Origin: an uncultured Gemmiger sp.
GTDB taxonomy: Bacteria > Bacillota > Clostridia > Oscillospirales > Ruminococcaceae
DNA length: 48,497 nt
NCBI GenBank assembly: GCA_944388125.1
Contig: CALXHO010000011.1
Location: 1-48,497 of the forward strand
Direction of reading: 5' to 3'
The number at the start of each line of letters is the position of its first letter. Position 1 is the first letter of the stretch. Under the pieces are notes generated by a model that saw only the letters and a program-made list of their open reading frames with translations, was not told the DNA's origin and did not search any database. The position numbers and the translations under genes were made by a program. Positions 24,873 through 33,330 of this stretch are shown piece by piece.

Positions 24873-24901
24873 ATGATACCACATCCCGCCCCGTTTGTCA
24901 G
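24873..24901 (-). promoter_or_regulatory. Promoter of the DPM-synthase-like gene
   Basis: CTGACA (24901-24896), 17 bases, TATCAT (24878-24873). It follows the upstream operon's terminator directly, giving the gene independent transcription. Confidence 0.7.
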
Positions 24902-24905
24902 CGCA

Positions 24906-24940
24906 CAAAAAAGCCCCGCGGCCTGTTTTTGCCGCGGGGA
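24906..24940 (-). terminator. Terminator of the main glycan operon
   Basis: Minus strand: CCCCGCGGC-AAAAACAG-GCCGCGGGG then CTTTTTTG. Nine GC pairs. It begins 23 bases after the GT-C stop. Confidence 0.88.
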
Positions 24941-24963
24941 GATGCGTTTGAAAAGGAAAGCGG

Positions 24964-26745
24964 TCAGTGTTCCACCGTCAGCACTTCCAGCGAGGCGCTG
25001 CCGTAGGTCACCGTTTCCCGGCCGGAGATGGTGAAATTGTTCTCCAGCCAGGCATGGAACTCATCCAGGTCCCGGATGCAGTTGTGATTGTAGAGGATGA
25101 TGTCGGGGGTCTTTTGGGGCAGTTCCAGATAGTAGCTGGCAAAGCGGCTGTCGCTGTCGGTGGAGGAGATCACCGATGCCTGGGCGGTCTCCAGCGTGCC
25201 GTCCGCCATCAGGAAGGCCAGACCGTCCACATTGCCGGTGGAGATCAGCACCTTCTTGCCCTCCTGGCCGTCCAGGGCCTTTTCCAGGGCATAGTACATG
25301 TCGGCGGTTTCCTCGTCGGCCCAGGTCCCGGCGGCGGGGCCGTCGGACAGGCGGGAGAGCGGGGTATCCAGCACATTGGCGGGCTTCCAGCCGGTGGTCA
25401 GCACCAGGAAAGCCCGGCAGACCAGCAGGAAGGCGAGAAAGGCCAGCAGGATGCCGTCGGCCCAGTCGGCGTCCACGGCGTAGGGGGTGCAGGGGTCGGT
25501 GTCGCCGTTTTCGGCGGCCCGGGTCTGCAGGGCCAGGGCCAGCACGGCGCAGAGCCCCGGCCAGGTCAGGTACATGAAGGTGGCCGAAAATCCCAGCAGC
25601 GTCGACCGCAGGATAAAGAGGTAGGCCACCACCCCGGGCAGGTATCCCAGCCAGAAGAGGGGGTCCCGGGCGGTGCCCCGTCCCGACCGGAAGAACCACA
25701 GCCCCGCGACCACCAGCACGGGGCAGAAGAAGCGCTCATCCAGGCTGGAATCCCGCAGCGCCCGGGCCAGGCACAGAAGCACCGTGGCGGCGGAGAAGAG
25801 GGCGAACAGGATGTTGAGCCAGTACCGGATGTTGCGGATGGGGCGTTCCCGGCGCAGGGAGATGTCCCGGGCGATGCCCGCCGCCACCACAGCCAGGGCC
25901 ACGCCCGCCGGTTTTGCCAGGAACTTGCCCACATCGGCGGCCTGACTGCCCAGCAGGGCCATCCGGTCGGTGAAGGAGAAGTCATACTGGGGATCGTTGA
26001 GGATGAGGGTGGCCCGGGCGATGAGCGTCTGCACCGACATGTTCTGCAGCACGTAGAGCAGGAAGGCTCCCGCGCAGACCATACAGGTGAGCAGCGTCAC
26101 CACCATGCCGGCGGGCAGGGCAAGGATGCGCTTTTCTTCCCGTCGGCGGCCCAGCAGGAACATGCCGATGAGGTAGACGGGGGCGGCAAAGGCGCTCTGG
26201 GGAAAGGCCAGGACGCTGAGGCTGAGGAAAATGCCGCCCGGCACCATCCGCCACAGTTTTTTGCAGCCGTCGGCATAGTAGCCGTAAAAGCAGAGGAAGG
26301 CCGCCAGGGTGAAGTGGAACTGCTGGGAGATGTAGTCCGGCGCCAGAAACCACTTGGGGGTGTAGACGAACACCGCCAGCGCCGCCAGAAAGGCGGTGCG
26401 GGGGGCAAGGGTGCGGCCCATGGTGCGGTAGAACCAGAACGCCAGCAGCGCCTTGAGCACCAGGGTGACCACCCGCATATACAGCAAAATGCCGGTGGTG
26501 GTGCCGGTGACGGCCCAGTACGGCCACATGAGGGCGGCGTCGGCCAGGGCGGAGAGCTGATGGGGTTCCCACATGGTGTAGAAAAGGCTGTCCCCCTGGA
26601 TCAGCCGCCAGCCGATGGACAGGGCGTATTCCTCGTCGATCTCAAGGCCCACAAACAGCGTCTTGACCACCGAGGCCGCCGCCAGCAGAATCAGCAGCGC
26701 CGCGATGAAATGCTCGGGGCCGATGTGTCGTTTGGTTGCCTGCAT
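24964..26745 (-). CDS. GT-C fold membrane glycosyltransferase (ArnT/PMT-like)
   Basis: 593 residues from the ATG at 26745, which has AAAGGAGG seven bases upstream. It has eleven or more membrane spans and, in the first extracellular loop, GLEIDEEYAL with the acidic Asp-Glu pair expected of GT-C enzymes. The last 130 residues (after about 460) form a soluble extracellular domain with a WADEETADMY..ALEKAL segment. GT-C enzymes take a sugar from a polyprenyl-phosphate donor outside the membrane. The next gene downstream makes a plausible donor synthase. No family number can be read reliably, so this is a fold-level call. It is the last gene of the main glycan operon. Confidence 0.72.
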   Translation of the reverse strand: MQATKRHIGPEHFIAALLILLAAASVVKTLFVGLEIDEEYALSIGWRLIQGDSLFYTMWEPHQLSALADAALMWPYWAVTGTTTGILLYMRVVTLVLKALLAFWFYRTMGRTLAPRTAFLAALAVFVYTPKWFLAPDYISQQFHFTLAAFLCFYGYYADGCKKLWRMVPGGIFLSLSVLAFPQSAFAAPVYLIGMFLLGRRREEKRILALPAGMVVTLLTCMVCAGAFLLYVLQNMSVQTLIARATLILNDPQYDFSFTDRMALLGSQAADVGKFLAKPAGVALAVVAAGIARDISLRRERPIRNIRYWLNILFALFSAATVLLCLARALRDSSLDERFFCPVLVVAGLWFFRSGRGTARDPLFWLGYLPGVVAYLFILRSTLLGFSATFMYLTWPGLCAVLALALQTRAAENGDTDPCTPYAVDADWADGILLAFLAFLLVCRAFLVLTTGWKPANVLDTPLSRLSDGPAAGTWADEETADMYYALEKALDGQEGKKVLISTGNVDGLAFLMADGTLETAQASVISSTDSDSRFASYYLELPQKTPDIILYNHNCIRDLDEFHAWLENNFTISGRETVTYGSASLEVLTVEH

Positions 26746-26772
26746 AGAGGCCCTCCTTTCAGGGAGCAAAGG

Positions 26773-27648
26773 TCAGGGGTCGTGCCGGGGCAGATGTTTG
26801 AGCATCAGGGTGTCCCGCACCGCCAGAAACACCGGCAGGTAGTTCTGGCAGAAAGCGTCCCACTTGCGGGCGGCAAAGCTCAGCTCCCGCTTTTTGCCCT
26901 TCACGGCGGTCATGTCGATCCACTTGGACTTGTCCCGCACCGTGATCTTGGGCTCGAAGGGCAGATGCCAGCCCTCCGGGTACCAGTAGGCGGGGGTCAG
27001 CAGGCGGTACCGGGCGGGGTCCAGCTCGGCAATATAGCGGTTGAGCTGGCTCTCGTCATGCCACAGGGCGATGACCCCCTCGGCCAGGTCCTCGTCGGTG
27101 CGCTTTGCCAGCACATGGCACATGGCCAGAAAGGCCTTGGCCGTGCCGCCGTTGAGTCCCCCGGACACATAGTCCCGCCCGCAGTTGTAGGGAATGTAGG
27201 CCCGGCACCTGGGGTTGCGGTCGTAGGAGTAAAAGGGGGGCGTCTTGTCCCAGAATCCCGGCTGCTGCACCACCAGCAGCACCTCCCCCTGTTCGGGGCG
27301 GGGCAGGAATTCCTCCGCCGTCACCACCTGCTGGCACAGCAGGTTGGCGTTGGCGAAGAACAGGTAGTCGAAGGATTTCAGCTCGTACTCCCGGGTCAGG
27401 AACATCTCAAACCGCAAAAGAGTGCTCAGCGGCCAGTCGTAGGCCTCCTGATAGACGCGGCGGACGTCCGGCTCCCCGTCAAAGGCCAGGAAAGGGGCGT
27501 CGGTAAAGACGAAAAAGGTTTTGTCGCACTCGGGCAGGAAATTCTGCCGGAAGGTCTTGTAAAAGTCGGGCCAGAACACCGTGTACTTGCCGGTGCAGAT
27601 GTAGAGCACCGCCACGGTGGGCCGGGCATCGGAAACAGGGCTGGGCAT
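26773..27648 (-). CDS. Family 6 glycosyltransferase (ABO/alpha-1,3-GalNAc or Gal transferase-like)
   Basis: 291 residues. The GT6 order is clear: CTGKYTVFWPDFYKTF (18-33), VFTDAP, FDYLFFANANLLC with Asn100-Ala-Asn102 where vertebrate enzymes have Asp-x-Asp, YSYDRNPRCRAYIPYN (140-155), SGGLNGG (162-168) and WHDESQLNRYI (196-206). GT6 enzymes add GalNAc or Gal alpha-1,3 to galactose; the human ABO transferases act on fucosylated Gal. Bacterial members with Asn-x-Asn, such as the Bacteroides ovatus enzyme, are known to be metal-independent. The residue aligned with human A/B position 268 is Gly (164), as in the A enzyme, which hints at GalNAc. There is no membrane anchor. AGGAGG lies ten bases before the ATG and contains the stop region of the flippase gene upstream. 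Confidence 0.92.
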   Translation of the reverse strand: MPSPVSDARPTVAVLYICTGKYTVFWPDFYKTFRQNFLPECDKTFFVFTDAPFLAFDGEPDVRRVYQEAYDWPLSTLLRFEMFLTREYELKSFDYLFFANANLLCQQVVTAEEFLPRPEQGEVLLVVQQPGFWDKTPPFYSYDRNPRCRAYIPYNCGRDYVSGGLNGGTAKAFLAMCHVLAKRTDEDLAEGVIALWHDESQLNRYIAELDPARYRLLTPAYWYPEGWHLPFEPKITVRDKSKWIDMTAVKGKKRELSFAARKWDAFCQNYLPVFLAVRDTLMLKHLPRHDP

Positions 27649-27654
27649 GGGGTG

Positions 27655-29196
27655 TCAGACCTCCTTTTTGCGGGCGGCGATGCGGTGCCACAGCTGGAGA
27701 GCCCGGCCCCGCAGGTATTCGGCGTCGCTGGTGAAGCCGTAAAAGACAAGGTTCATGGCGTTGGGCAGGATGCACACCACCACCGCCCGGGCGATGACCC
27801 CCGGCCAGCCGCCCCCCAGCAGGGAGCAGACCCACCAGGTGGCGGCCATGTCGGCGGCCAGGGTGAGGGCGTGGCAGAGCTGCAGGCGGAGATACCGCCC
27901 GCCGCAGCCCCGCATGAAGCGGTGGAACACCACCTTGGCCCGGCCGAACCACATGAGGCAGTGGGCAAAGACGGTGGCGGCCACCACGCCGGCCAGCCCG
28001 AAGGGGATGACCAGCACAAAGCTCAGGACCAGGTTGGAGACGCCGCTGGCCACCATGAACCACTGGTCCTCCTCAAAATGGCCCAGCACGGCCCGGTAGG
28101 AGCCCAGCATCCGGTGGTTCCAGCCCACGTACTCGTTCAGGCAGAACCAGAAGACGTAGGACATGGGCAGAAGCCACTGGCTGCCCAGCCATACCGTGAC
28201 GAAGGGCTGGAAGATGCAGAAATAGGCCACCGCCACAAAGCTGCCGAAGAGGTAGCTGAACAGGTCCATGCTCCAGAAAACCTTTTTCTGGTGATCGTCG
28301 GCCTCGGCGGTCTTGTCGTAGACGATGTTGCCGATGGCGGCGGCGAAGCTGTCCAGGATCTTGTTGCCGATGTTCGTTACCGAGGAGGAGACGTTGGAGT
28401 AGTTGCCCAGATAGGTGACGCTGGCGGAACCCCGCATGCGGGTCATGACCAGGCTGTCGGAGGTGCCGTAGATGGCGTTGGACACCCGGTGGACCAGATA
28501 ATACCGCAGATCCCGGAAGAGCCCCAGCTCCCTGAAATCCGCCCAGGAGACCCGGACGTCGCGGACCTCGGGGAAATCACGGTGGTAGCGCCAGGCCACC
28601 ACCACGTTGGCCAGGGTGTTGAACAGGATGGTGATGCCAAAATACAGAATGTAATTGTTGGCATAATTCAACGAGATGTAAATTCTCGCCAGATAGGTGA
28701 GAACGTTGAAGGCAAAGTCGATGCGGGTGCAGACATAACCCTGCTGGGTGCAGGTGTAGAGCAGCCGCCGGGTGACGAGGAAATAGCTGGACAGAGTGGA
28801 CAGCGTCTGCAAAATGTAGATGGCATGGACGGCGTCCCAGTCGGTGTTTGCCTCCACAATGAGCAGGGGCAGCAAAAACCAGAAGAGGGCCGCCAGCACA
28901 AAGATGGCCCCGCCGATGAGGCGGTAGGTCCACTTGTACAGCGACATGTACTTGCTGATCTTGTCCACGTCTTTGGCGGCGATCTGTTCATACAGCCGGT
29001 AGCTGATGACGCTGCCCACCCCGAACTCAGCGATGGAAAAGACGCTGAACAGCTGTTCGATGACGGTGGAGGTGCCGGGGATGGTGATGTCGAAGTTGGA
29101 GACAAACAGTGCCCGGGCGACGAGGCCCAGCAACAGCAGCACAAAGCTGGAACCCAGGGTATACAGCAGATTGATGATGGTGCGTTTGGTCCTCAT
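27655..29196 (-). CDS. Wzx-like polysaccharide flippase
   Basis: 513 residues with twelve to fourteen membrane spans and no long soluble domain. Family features include the N-terminal RTIINLLYTLGSSFVLLLLG, FGVGSVISYRLYEQIAAKD and YLGNYSNVSSSVTNIGNK, as in oligosaccharide flippases of Gram-positive capsule loci. It moves lipid-linked repeat units across the membrane. It sits in the middle of the glycosyltransferase operon, seven bases upstream of the GT6 gene start, which places both in one assembly pathway. The polymerase that normally acts with it was not found in the window. Confidence 0.85.
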   Translation of the reverse strand: MRTKRTIINLLYTLGSSFVLLLLGLVARALFVSNFDITIPGTSTVIEQLFSVFSIAEFGVGSVISYRLYEQIAAKDVDKISKYMSLYKWTYRLIGGAIFVLAALFWFLLPLLIVEANTDWDAVHAIYILQTLSTLSSYFLVTRRLLYTCTQQGYVCTRIDFAFNVLTYLARIYISLNYANNYILYFGITILFNTLANVVVAWRYHRDFPEVRDVRVSWADFRELGLFRDLRYYLVHRVSNAIYGTSDSLVMTRMRGSASVTYLGNYSNVSSSVTNIGNKILDSFAAAIGNIVYDKTAEADDHQKKVFWSMDLFSYLFGSFVAVAYFCIFQPFVTVWLGSQWLLPMSYVFWFCLNEYVGWNHRMLGSYRAVLGHFEEDQWFMVASGVSNLVLSFVLVIPFGLAGVVAATVFAHCLMWFGRAKVVFHRFMRGCGGRYLRLQLCHALTLAADMAATWWVCSLLGGGWPGVIARAVVVCILPNAMNLVFYGFTSDAEYLRGRALQLWHRIAARKKEV

Positions 29197-29239
29197 GGAC
29201 GAAACCCTTTCCTGTGAGTGAATTTGATGGGGTGCTTCC

Positions 29240-30253
29240 TCAGTCTTTCCCCTTCAGCAGGCCGCAGGCCCACAGGGCAAACTTTGCCCCGAAGGCCTTG
29301 AGCAGCAGGCGGAAGAGCACCCAGTCCGCCCGGCCCCGGCACTGGTCGCCGTGGTCGTAGAGGGGGCGGCACTGGTCGATGAGGGGGGCGCAGGCATGGC
29401 GCACGGTTTTGTCCCGGCAGGCGGCGGCCCGGGCCTCCGGCCAGAAGGCGTTGGCGGTGCGGCGTAAAATCTCGTTGCGCTGGGCGGGGAGGCACTGCCC
29501 CTCCGCAAAGACCTGGGCAAAGCCCCGCACCGCCGCCAGAATGCCGGTGAAATGCTTGGGGAGGTTGGAGTTCATCAGGCTGCCCGCCCGGTTTTCCCGG
29601 TAATGGGTCATGACCATGTCGATGAAACAGAGTTTTTTGCAGTGGAGCAGGAGCAGCAGGTCGAAGGGATAATCCTCCGCCCACACCACCGACGGCCAGA
29701 ACTCCACCCCGCTGTCCAGCAGAAACTGCCGCCGCAGGCAGAACTTCCACACCGACCAGTGGGCGCTGTCGTACAGCCGTTTGACCCGGGCGGCGTAGTC
29801 GTCGCTCTCAAAGGGGCCGGGGACAAAGTCGATGGCGGAGGGGGCGCGCAGGGTGCCGTCCCCCTCGTCCAGGGACAGATACCGGGCCACATACCAGTCA
29901 AAGCCGGGGTTTGCGTCCAGGGCGGCGCGCAGGTTTTTGAGCATCCCGGCGGGCCACTCGTCGTCGCTGTCCAGAAAGAGCAGCCACTCCCCCGCCGCCG
30001 CGGCCATGCCGGTGTTGCGGGCCCCGGCCAGGCCCTGGTTCTGCTGGTGCAGGGCGATGACCCCGGGGCACTCGGCGGCAAAGGCGTCGCACATGGCCCC
30101 CGAGGTATCGGTGGAGCCGTCGTCCACCAGGATGCACTCCCAGTCCGGGTCCCCCGCCTGCTCCACCACGCTTTTGACGCACAGGGGCAGGTATTGTTCC
30201 ACATTGTACACCGGCACGATGACCGAAAACCGGATCTTGCCTTCCCGCCGCAT
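29240..30253 (-). CDS. Family 2 glycosyltransferase
   Basis: 337 residues. GT2 GT-A fold: FSVIVPVYNVEQYL at 9-22, LVDDGSTDTSG at 42-52, GLAGARNTGM and the metal-binding DSD at 95-97 (LFLDSDDEW). The C-terminal half carries the WAEDYPFDL acidic motif of the family and ends with a basic helical region typical of capsule GT2 enzymes. Donor and acceptor cannot be read. It follows the fucosyltransferase gene by 36 bases and precedes the flippase by 43. Confidence 0.92.
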   Translation of the reverse strand: MRREGKIRFSVIVPVYNVEQYLPLCVKSVVEQAGDPDWECILVDDGSTDTSGAMCDAFAAECPGVIALHQQNQGLAGARNTGMAAAAGEWLLFLDSDDEWPAGMLKNLRAALDANPGFDWYVARYLSLDEGDGTLRAPSAIDFVPGPFESDDYAARVKRLYDSAHWSVWKFCLRRQFLLDSGVEFWPSVVWAEDYPFDLLLLLHCKKLCFIDMVMTHYRENRAGSLMNSNLPKHFTGILAAVRGFAQVFAEGQCLPAQRNEILRRTANAFWPEARAAACRDKTVRHACAPLIDQCRPLYDHGDQCRGRADWVLFRLLLKAFGAKFALWACGLLKGKD

Positions 30254-30289
30254 GGCGGCACCTCCTGTCCTTGTGTTACTCCTTGCGGG

Positions 30290-31228
30290 TCACTGCCCGG
30301 CGGCGGACACCAGCGTCCATCCGGGCAGATAGAGGGCGCTCTCCTTGCCGTTGGCGTACCAGCGGTCGGGGGCGTAGACCTGTTTGTCGGGGGCATCCCC
30401 CAGATACTGGGCCCACCAGCTGTAGGTGGAATTGCTGATGATAAAGTGGCGGCACAGCTGCATGAGGGCCAGATCCCCCGCCGCGCTGCCCGGGGTCAGG
30501 TAGACGGCGGGCAGCCCCGCCGTGTCCAGATGATCCTGGGCCCAGAGAATGTCGTCGGAAAAGACAAAGAGGGTGGCCTCCGGCCACTGTTCCCTCACCA
30601 GGGCGCAGCACCGGGCGTAGTAGGCCGGGGTGCAGACCTGGAGGGCGGCGTTCTCGGGGTTCTGGTAGTCCCCCCGGCGCAGATGCAGGCAGACGGGACA
30701 CTCCGCCGCCCCGATGGCCGCCGCCCGGTCGGGGTCGGGGGCGTTCACCGGGCGCAGCTCCGCCCGGATGATGTCTTTGTGGTCGGCAAAGTAGGCCTCG
30801 CTCTGGAAATACCCCCAGGCCAGAAGGTCGGGGGGAAGATGCAGCCCCTTTTTCCGGCGGCAGGGTACATAGCCGTCGGTGACGAAATGGAGGCCCAGGG
30901 CATTGAGCAGGGGCGCCATCTTCGCCTCAAAGGGCTGCCAGTTTTGGGACATCATGCCGCCCTTCTGCTCGCGGCGGATCATGAGGACTTTCAAAGCATT
31001 CTGCACCGGCAGATGGTGCTTGGCAAAGGCGGCGTCGGCCTTGATGTGCACCTCCGGGGCGATGCGCAGGGCACTCAGGGCGCAGTGGGTGTGGGCGGGG
31101 GAACCGGACTTCCAGTCCTCCCGGTCCAGCAGGGTGACTTCCTCCCCCGTGCGCAGGGCCAGCGCCCGGGCAAAGGCGTAGAGGAACATCTGGTTGCCCA
31201 GTCCTCCGGTGAGTTCGGCGTAGATCAC
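30290..31228 (-). CDS. Family 11 alpha-1,2-fucosyltransferase
   Basis: 312 residues. GT11 enzymes move L-fucose from GDP-fucose onto O-2 of galactose. Signature elements are all present: GGLGNQMFLYAFARAL (8-23), the HLRRGDY motif (182-188) that binds GDP-fucose, FSDD at 223-226, and DLALMQLCRHFIISNSTYSWW at 252-272. Length and motifs match bacterial FutC/WbgL-type enzymes. The start overlaps the upstream GT4 stop by four bases (ATGA). Genes for GDP-fucose synthesis (GMD, GMER or FKP) are not in the window and must be elsewhere if the enzyme works. In the same operon as the GT6 gene, which could act next on its product. Confidence 0.93.
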   Translation of the reverse strand: MIYAELTGGLGNQMFLYAFARALALRTGEEVTLLDREDWKSGSPAHTHCALSALRIAPEVHIKADAAFAKHHLPVQNALKVLMIRREQKGGMMSQNWQPFEAKMAPLLNALGLHFVTDGYVPCRRKKGLHLPPDLLAWGYFQSEAYFADHKDIIRAELRPVNAPDPDRAAAIGAAECPVCLHLRRGDYQNPENAALQVCTPAYYARCCALVREQWPEATLFVFSDDILWAQDHLDTAGLPAVYLTPGSAAGDLALMQLCRHFIISNSTYSWWAQYLGDAPDKQVYAPDRWYANGKESALYLPGWTLVSAAGQ

Positions 31229-32358
31229 GGGGCAGCCTCCTTCCGGGGCGCCGCGGCAGGGACCAGGGCGTCGTACAGCGCCTCCATCCGCCGGGCGGCG
31301 GTGCCCAGCTCATACCCGGCGGCCTCCAGCCTGTCCCAGCGGCTCTGGTGCACCCCGCAGTCGGCGATCCGCCGGGCGGTGTCCGCCCACCGGGCAAAGG
31401 GCGCCGACAGGGGCAGAAACTCCACCAGCCCCGTCACCGAGCCATCGGCGGGGACGTTGGTGGAGGCAAGACAGGGCACCCCGCAGCCCTGGGCTTCCAC
31501 CAGAGTGACCGGGCTGCCCTCAAACTCGCTGGGCAGCAAAAACAGGTCGAAGGCGTTCATGTAGGCGGGGACGTTGTCCTGCACCCCCGTCTGGATGACC
31601 GCCTCCCCCAGGCCCAGGGTGGAAATCTTGCCGTCCACGGCGGGCTTGTCCTCTCCCCCGCCCACCAGCATGAGCTTCCAGGCCGGGTCGGCGGCGTGCG
31701 TGGCCGCAAAGATGTCCAACAGATACAAAAGGTTTTTCTGGTGATTGTACCGCCCCACAAAGCCGGCCAGCCTGTCGGTATCGGCCACGCCGTACCGGGC
31801 CCGGATGTCCGCCCGGGCGGCGGCGTCGGGGTGAAAGCGGCCTTTGTCCACCGCGTTGCAGGCCACCGCAAAGTTGGGCTTCTCGTCGATGTGGTCCCCA
31901 AAGACGAACCGTCCCGCCGCCACGCTGCAGCCCAGGAAGTAGTCCGCCCAGCGCTGGTAGAACCGGTGGGCGATCTGCCAGCTCAGGGTCATGGGCGGGT
32001 AGACGATGTGGCTGTGGACGATGAGCTTTGCCCCCGGGCAGGCATGGCGGATGACCCCGCAGGCCAGGGCGTTGACCTTGCTGGTGGTGTGGAAATGGAT
32101 GATGTCGTAGTCCTTGTGCTGCCGGAAGAATCCGGGATAGAAAAACAGCCGCTGCTTGTCGTCCCCGGGCATCCAGTAGATGCGGCGGACCCCGGCGGCG
32201 CGCAGGGCGTCCTCCCCGCTGGGAACCCCCTCGGGGGCATGGGTGGCCAGCAGGTCCACGGTATAGCGGGCCAGGTCCATGGACCCCAGCAGATTCTGGA
32301 TATACCGCTGGATGCCGCCGTTGACGGTCAGGGCGCTGCCGATCATCAGAATGCGCAT
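31225..32358 (-). CDS. Family 4 glycosyltransferase
   Basis: 377 residues, GT-B fold. N-terminal RILMIGSALTVNGGIQRYIQNL gives the donor/acceptor domain, and FVGRYNHQKNLLYLLD begins the C-terminal domain. The E-x7-E motif is SEFEGSPVTLVEAQG. Retaining GT4 enzymes use NDP-sugars in capsule and exopolysaccharide assembly. The N-terminal part resembles GT4 proteins annotated as galactosyl- or mannosyltransferases, but specificity is not readable. It overlaps the fucosyltransferase gene by four bases. Confidence 0.9.
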   Translation of the reverse strand: MRILMIGSALTVNGGIQRYIQNLLGSMDLARYTVDLLATHAPEGVPSGEDALRAAGVRRIYWMPGDDKQRLFFYPGFFRQHKDYDIIHFHTTSKVNALACGVIRHACPGAKLIVHSHIVYPPMTLSWQIAHRFYQRWADYFLGCSVAAGRFVFGDHIDEKPNFAVACNAVDKGRFHPDAAARADIRARYGVADTDRLAGFVGRYNHQKNLLYLLDIFAATHAADPAWKLMLVGGGEDKPAVDGKISTLGLGEAVIQTGVQDNVPAYMNAFDLFLLPSEFEGSPVTLVEAQGCGVPCLASTNVPADGSVTGLVEFLPLSAPFARWADTARRIADCGVHQSRWDRLEAAGYELGTAARRMEALYDALVPAAAPRKEAAP

Positions 32359-32406
32359 GGGCCTGCTCCTTTCCTGTAAATTTTCATCATATTATGGCCG
32401 GGCGGC

Positions 32407-33330
32407 TTACCAGTAGCTGCCGCCCTCCACGGCATCCTTGTTGCGGATGCCCTCGTTCTGGCCGGGGCGGACCCAGGCGTCGTTGTACAGCCGGGAGAGG
32501 ATGGGGTGGTCGTCCCACCGCTTGCCCCGGATGCCGAAGAGCAGCTGGGTGGCCCCCGCCATCTGCACCGCCTGGGCGCCCAGCTCCCGGGCGCAGAAGG
32601 CGGCCAGGGGCAGGCCGTAGGCCCCCGCCCCGATGACCGCCACGTCGAAGGGCTCTCTGGCCATCTCCTCCTCCATGGCGGTGAGGGCGTCGAACCAGCT
32701 GTGATAGCCGGTCTCCTGCCCGCCCAGCCCCTGCACCGCCTTCACCACCCGCAGGGAGGCAAATTCGGGCAGGACGTCGGGATTCTGGAAGAGTTGTTCC
32801 CGGCGGGCGTACTGGCTCTGGATGGTGTCCGCAAAGGGATGGACCACCAGTACCCGCTTGCCCGCCAGCGCCGCCGACCAGGGGGACGCATGGTAGTAGG
32901 GTTCCAGCGCCCGCAGCTTGGCAAAGCGGGTCTCGGCGCAGCAGCCCCGGATGACCTCCCGCTCGGCCCCCACGTCCCACAGGGCCAGCAGGTCGGCGGT
33001 GTGGGCGGCGTCGGCGTAGAGCTTGCAGAACCGCTCCAGGGTGGCGTCGTCGGTGGGGAACATGCCGGACAGATCCCGCATCTCGGCGCGGATCTTTGGG
33101 GAAAAGTGCTCGCTCTCCCCTTTTGTCTGGTTCAGGTATTCGGCCATGCAGCGCATTTCGGTGGCGCCGCACCGCCCGGCCCAGAAGGGCCGTCCCCAGC
33201 GGATGCACTGGGCAATGTAGTTGTTGCCGTCCTCGGCGTCCATGATCTCCACGCCCCGGTACCGCCAGCCGAACCGCATTCCTTTGTACAGGTCCCGGGC
33301 TTTCTGTAAAATCTTGGCGTCGTTATCCAT
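32407..33330 (-). CDS. GT-D-like (DUF1792-related) putative glycosyltransferase
   Basis: 307 residues. Not a standard GT-A or GT-B protein. The N-terminal WAGRCGATEMRCM (50-62) resembles the R-x-G-x-x-E loop of GT-D fold proteins, and the second half has FDVAVIGAGAYGLPLAAFCARELGAQ with an NDP-binding-like Gly-rich turn and a GATQLLFGIRGKRW segment. GT-D enzymes such as streptococcal DUF1792 extend O-linked glycans on serine-rich adhesins. The match here is by motif only and is therefore tentative. The ATG overlaps the upstream GT4 stop by eight bases, so it is translated with the cluster. Confidence 0.55.
   Translation of the reverse strand: MDNDAKILQKARDLYKGMRFGWRYRGVEIMDAEDGNNYIAQCIRWGRPFWAGRCGATEMRCMAEYLNQTKGESEHFSPKIRAEMRDLSGMFPTDDATLERFCKLYADAAHTADLLALWDVGAEREVIRGCCAETRFAKLRALEPYYHASPWSAALAGKRVLVVHPFADTIQSQYARREQLFQNPDVLPEFASLRVVKAVQGLGGQETGYHSWFDALTAMEEEMAREPFDVAVIGAGAYGLPLAAFCARELGAQAVQMAGATQLLFGIRGKRWDDHPILSRLYNDAWVRPGQNEGIRNKDAVEGGSYW

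Noticed and set aside
24967..29217. A 1416-codon open frame on the plus strand
   Set aside because: It runs opposite the GT-C, GT6 and flippase genes, which all have clear family motifs and ribosome sites. Its translation is His/Gly/Gln-rich with no domain; it reflects high GC in antisense frames.
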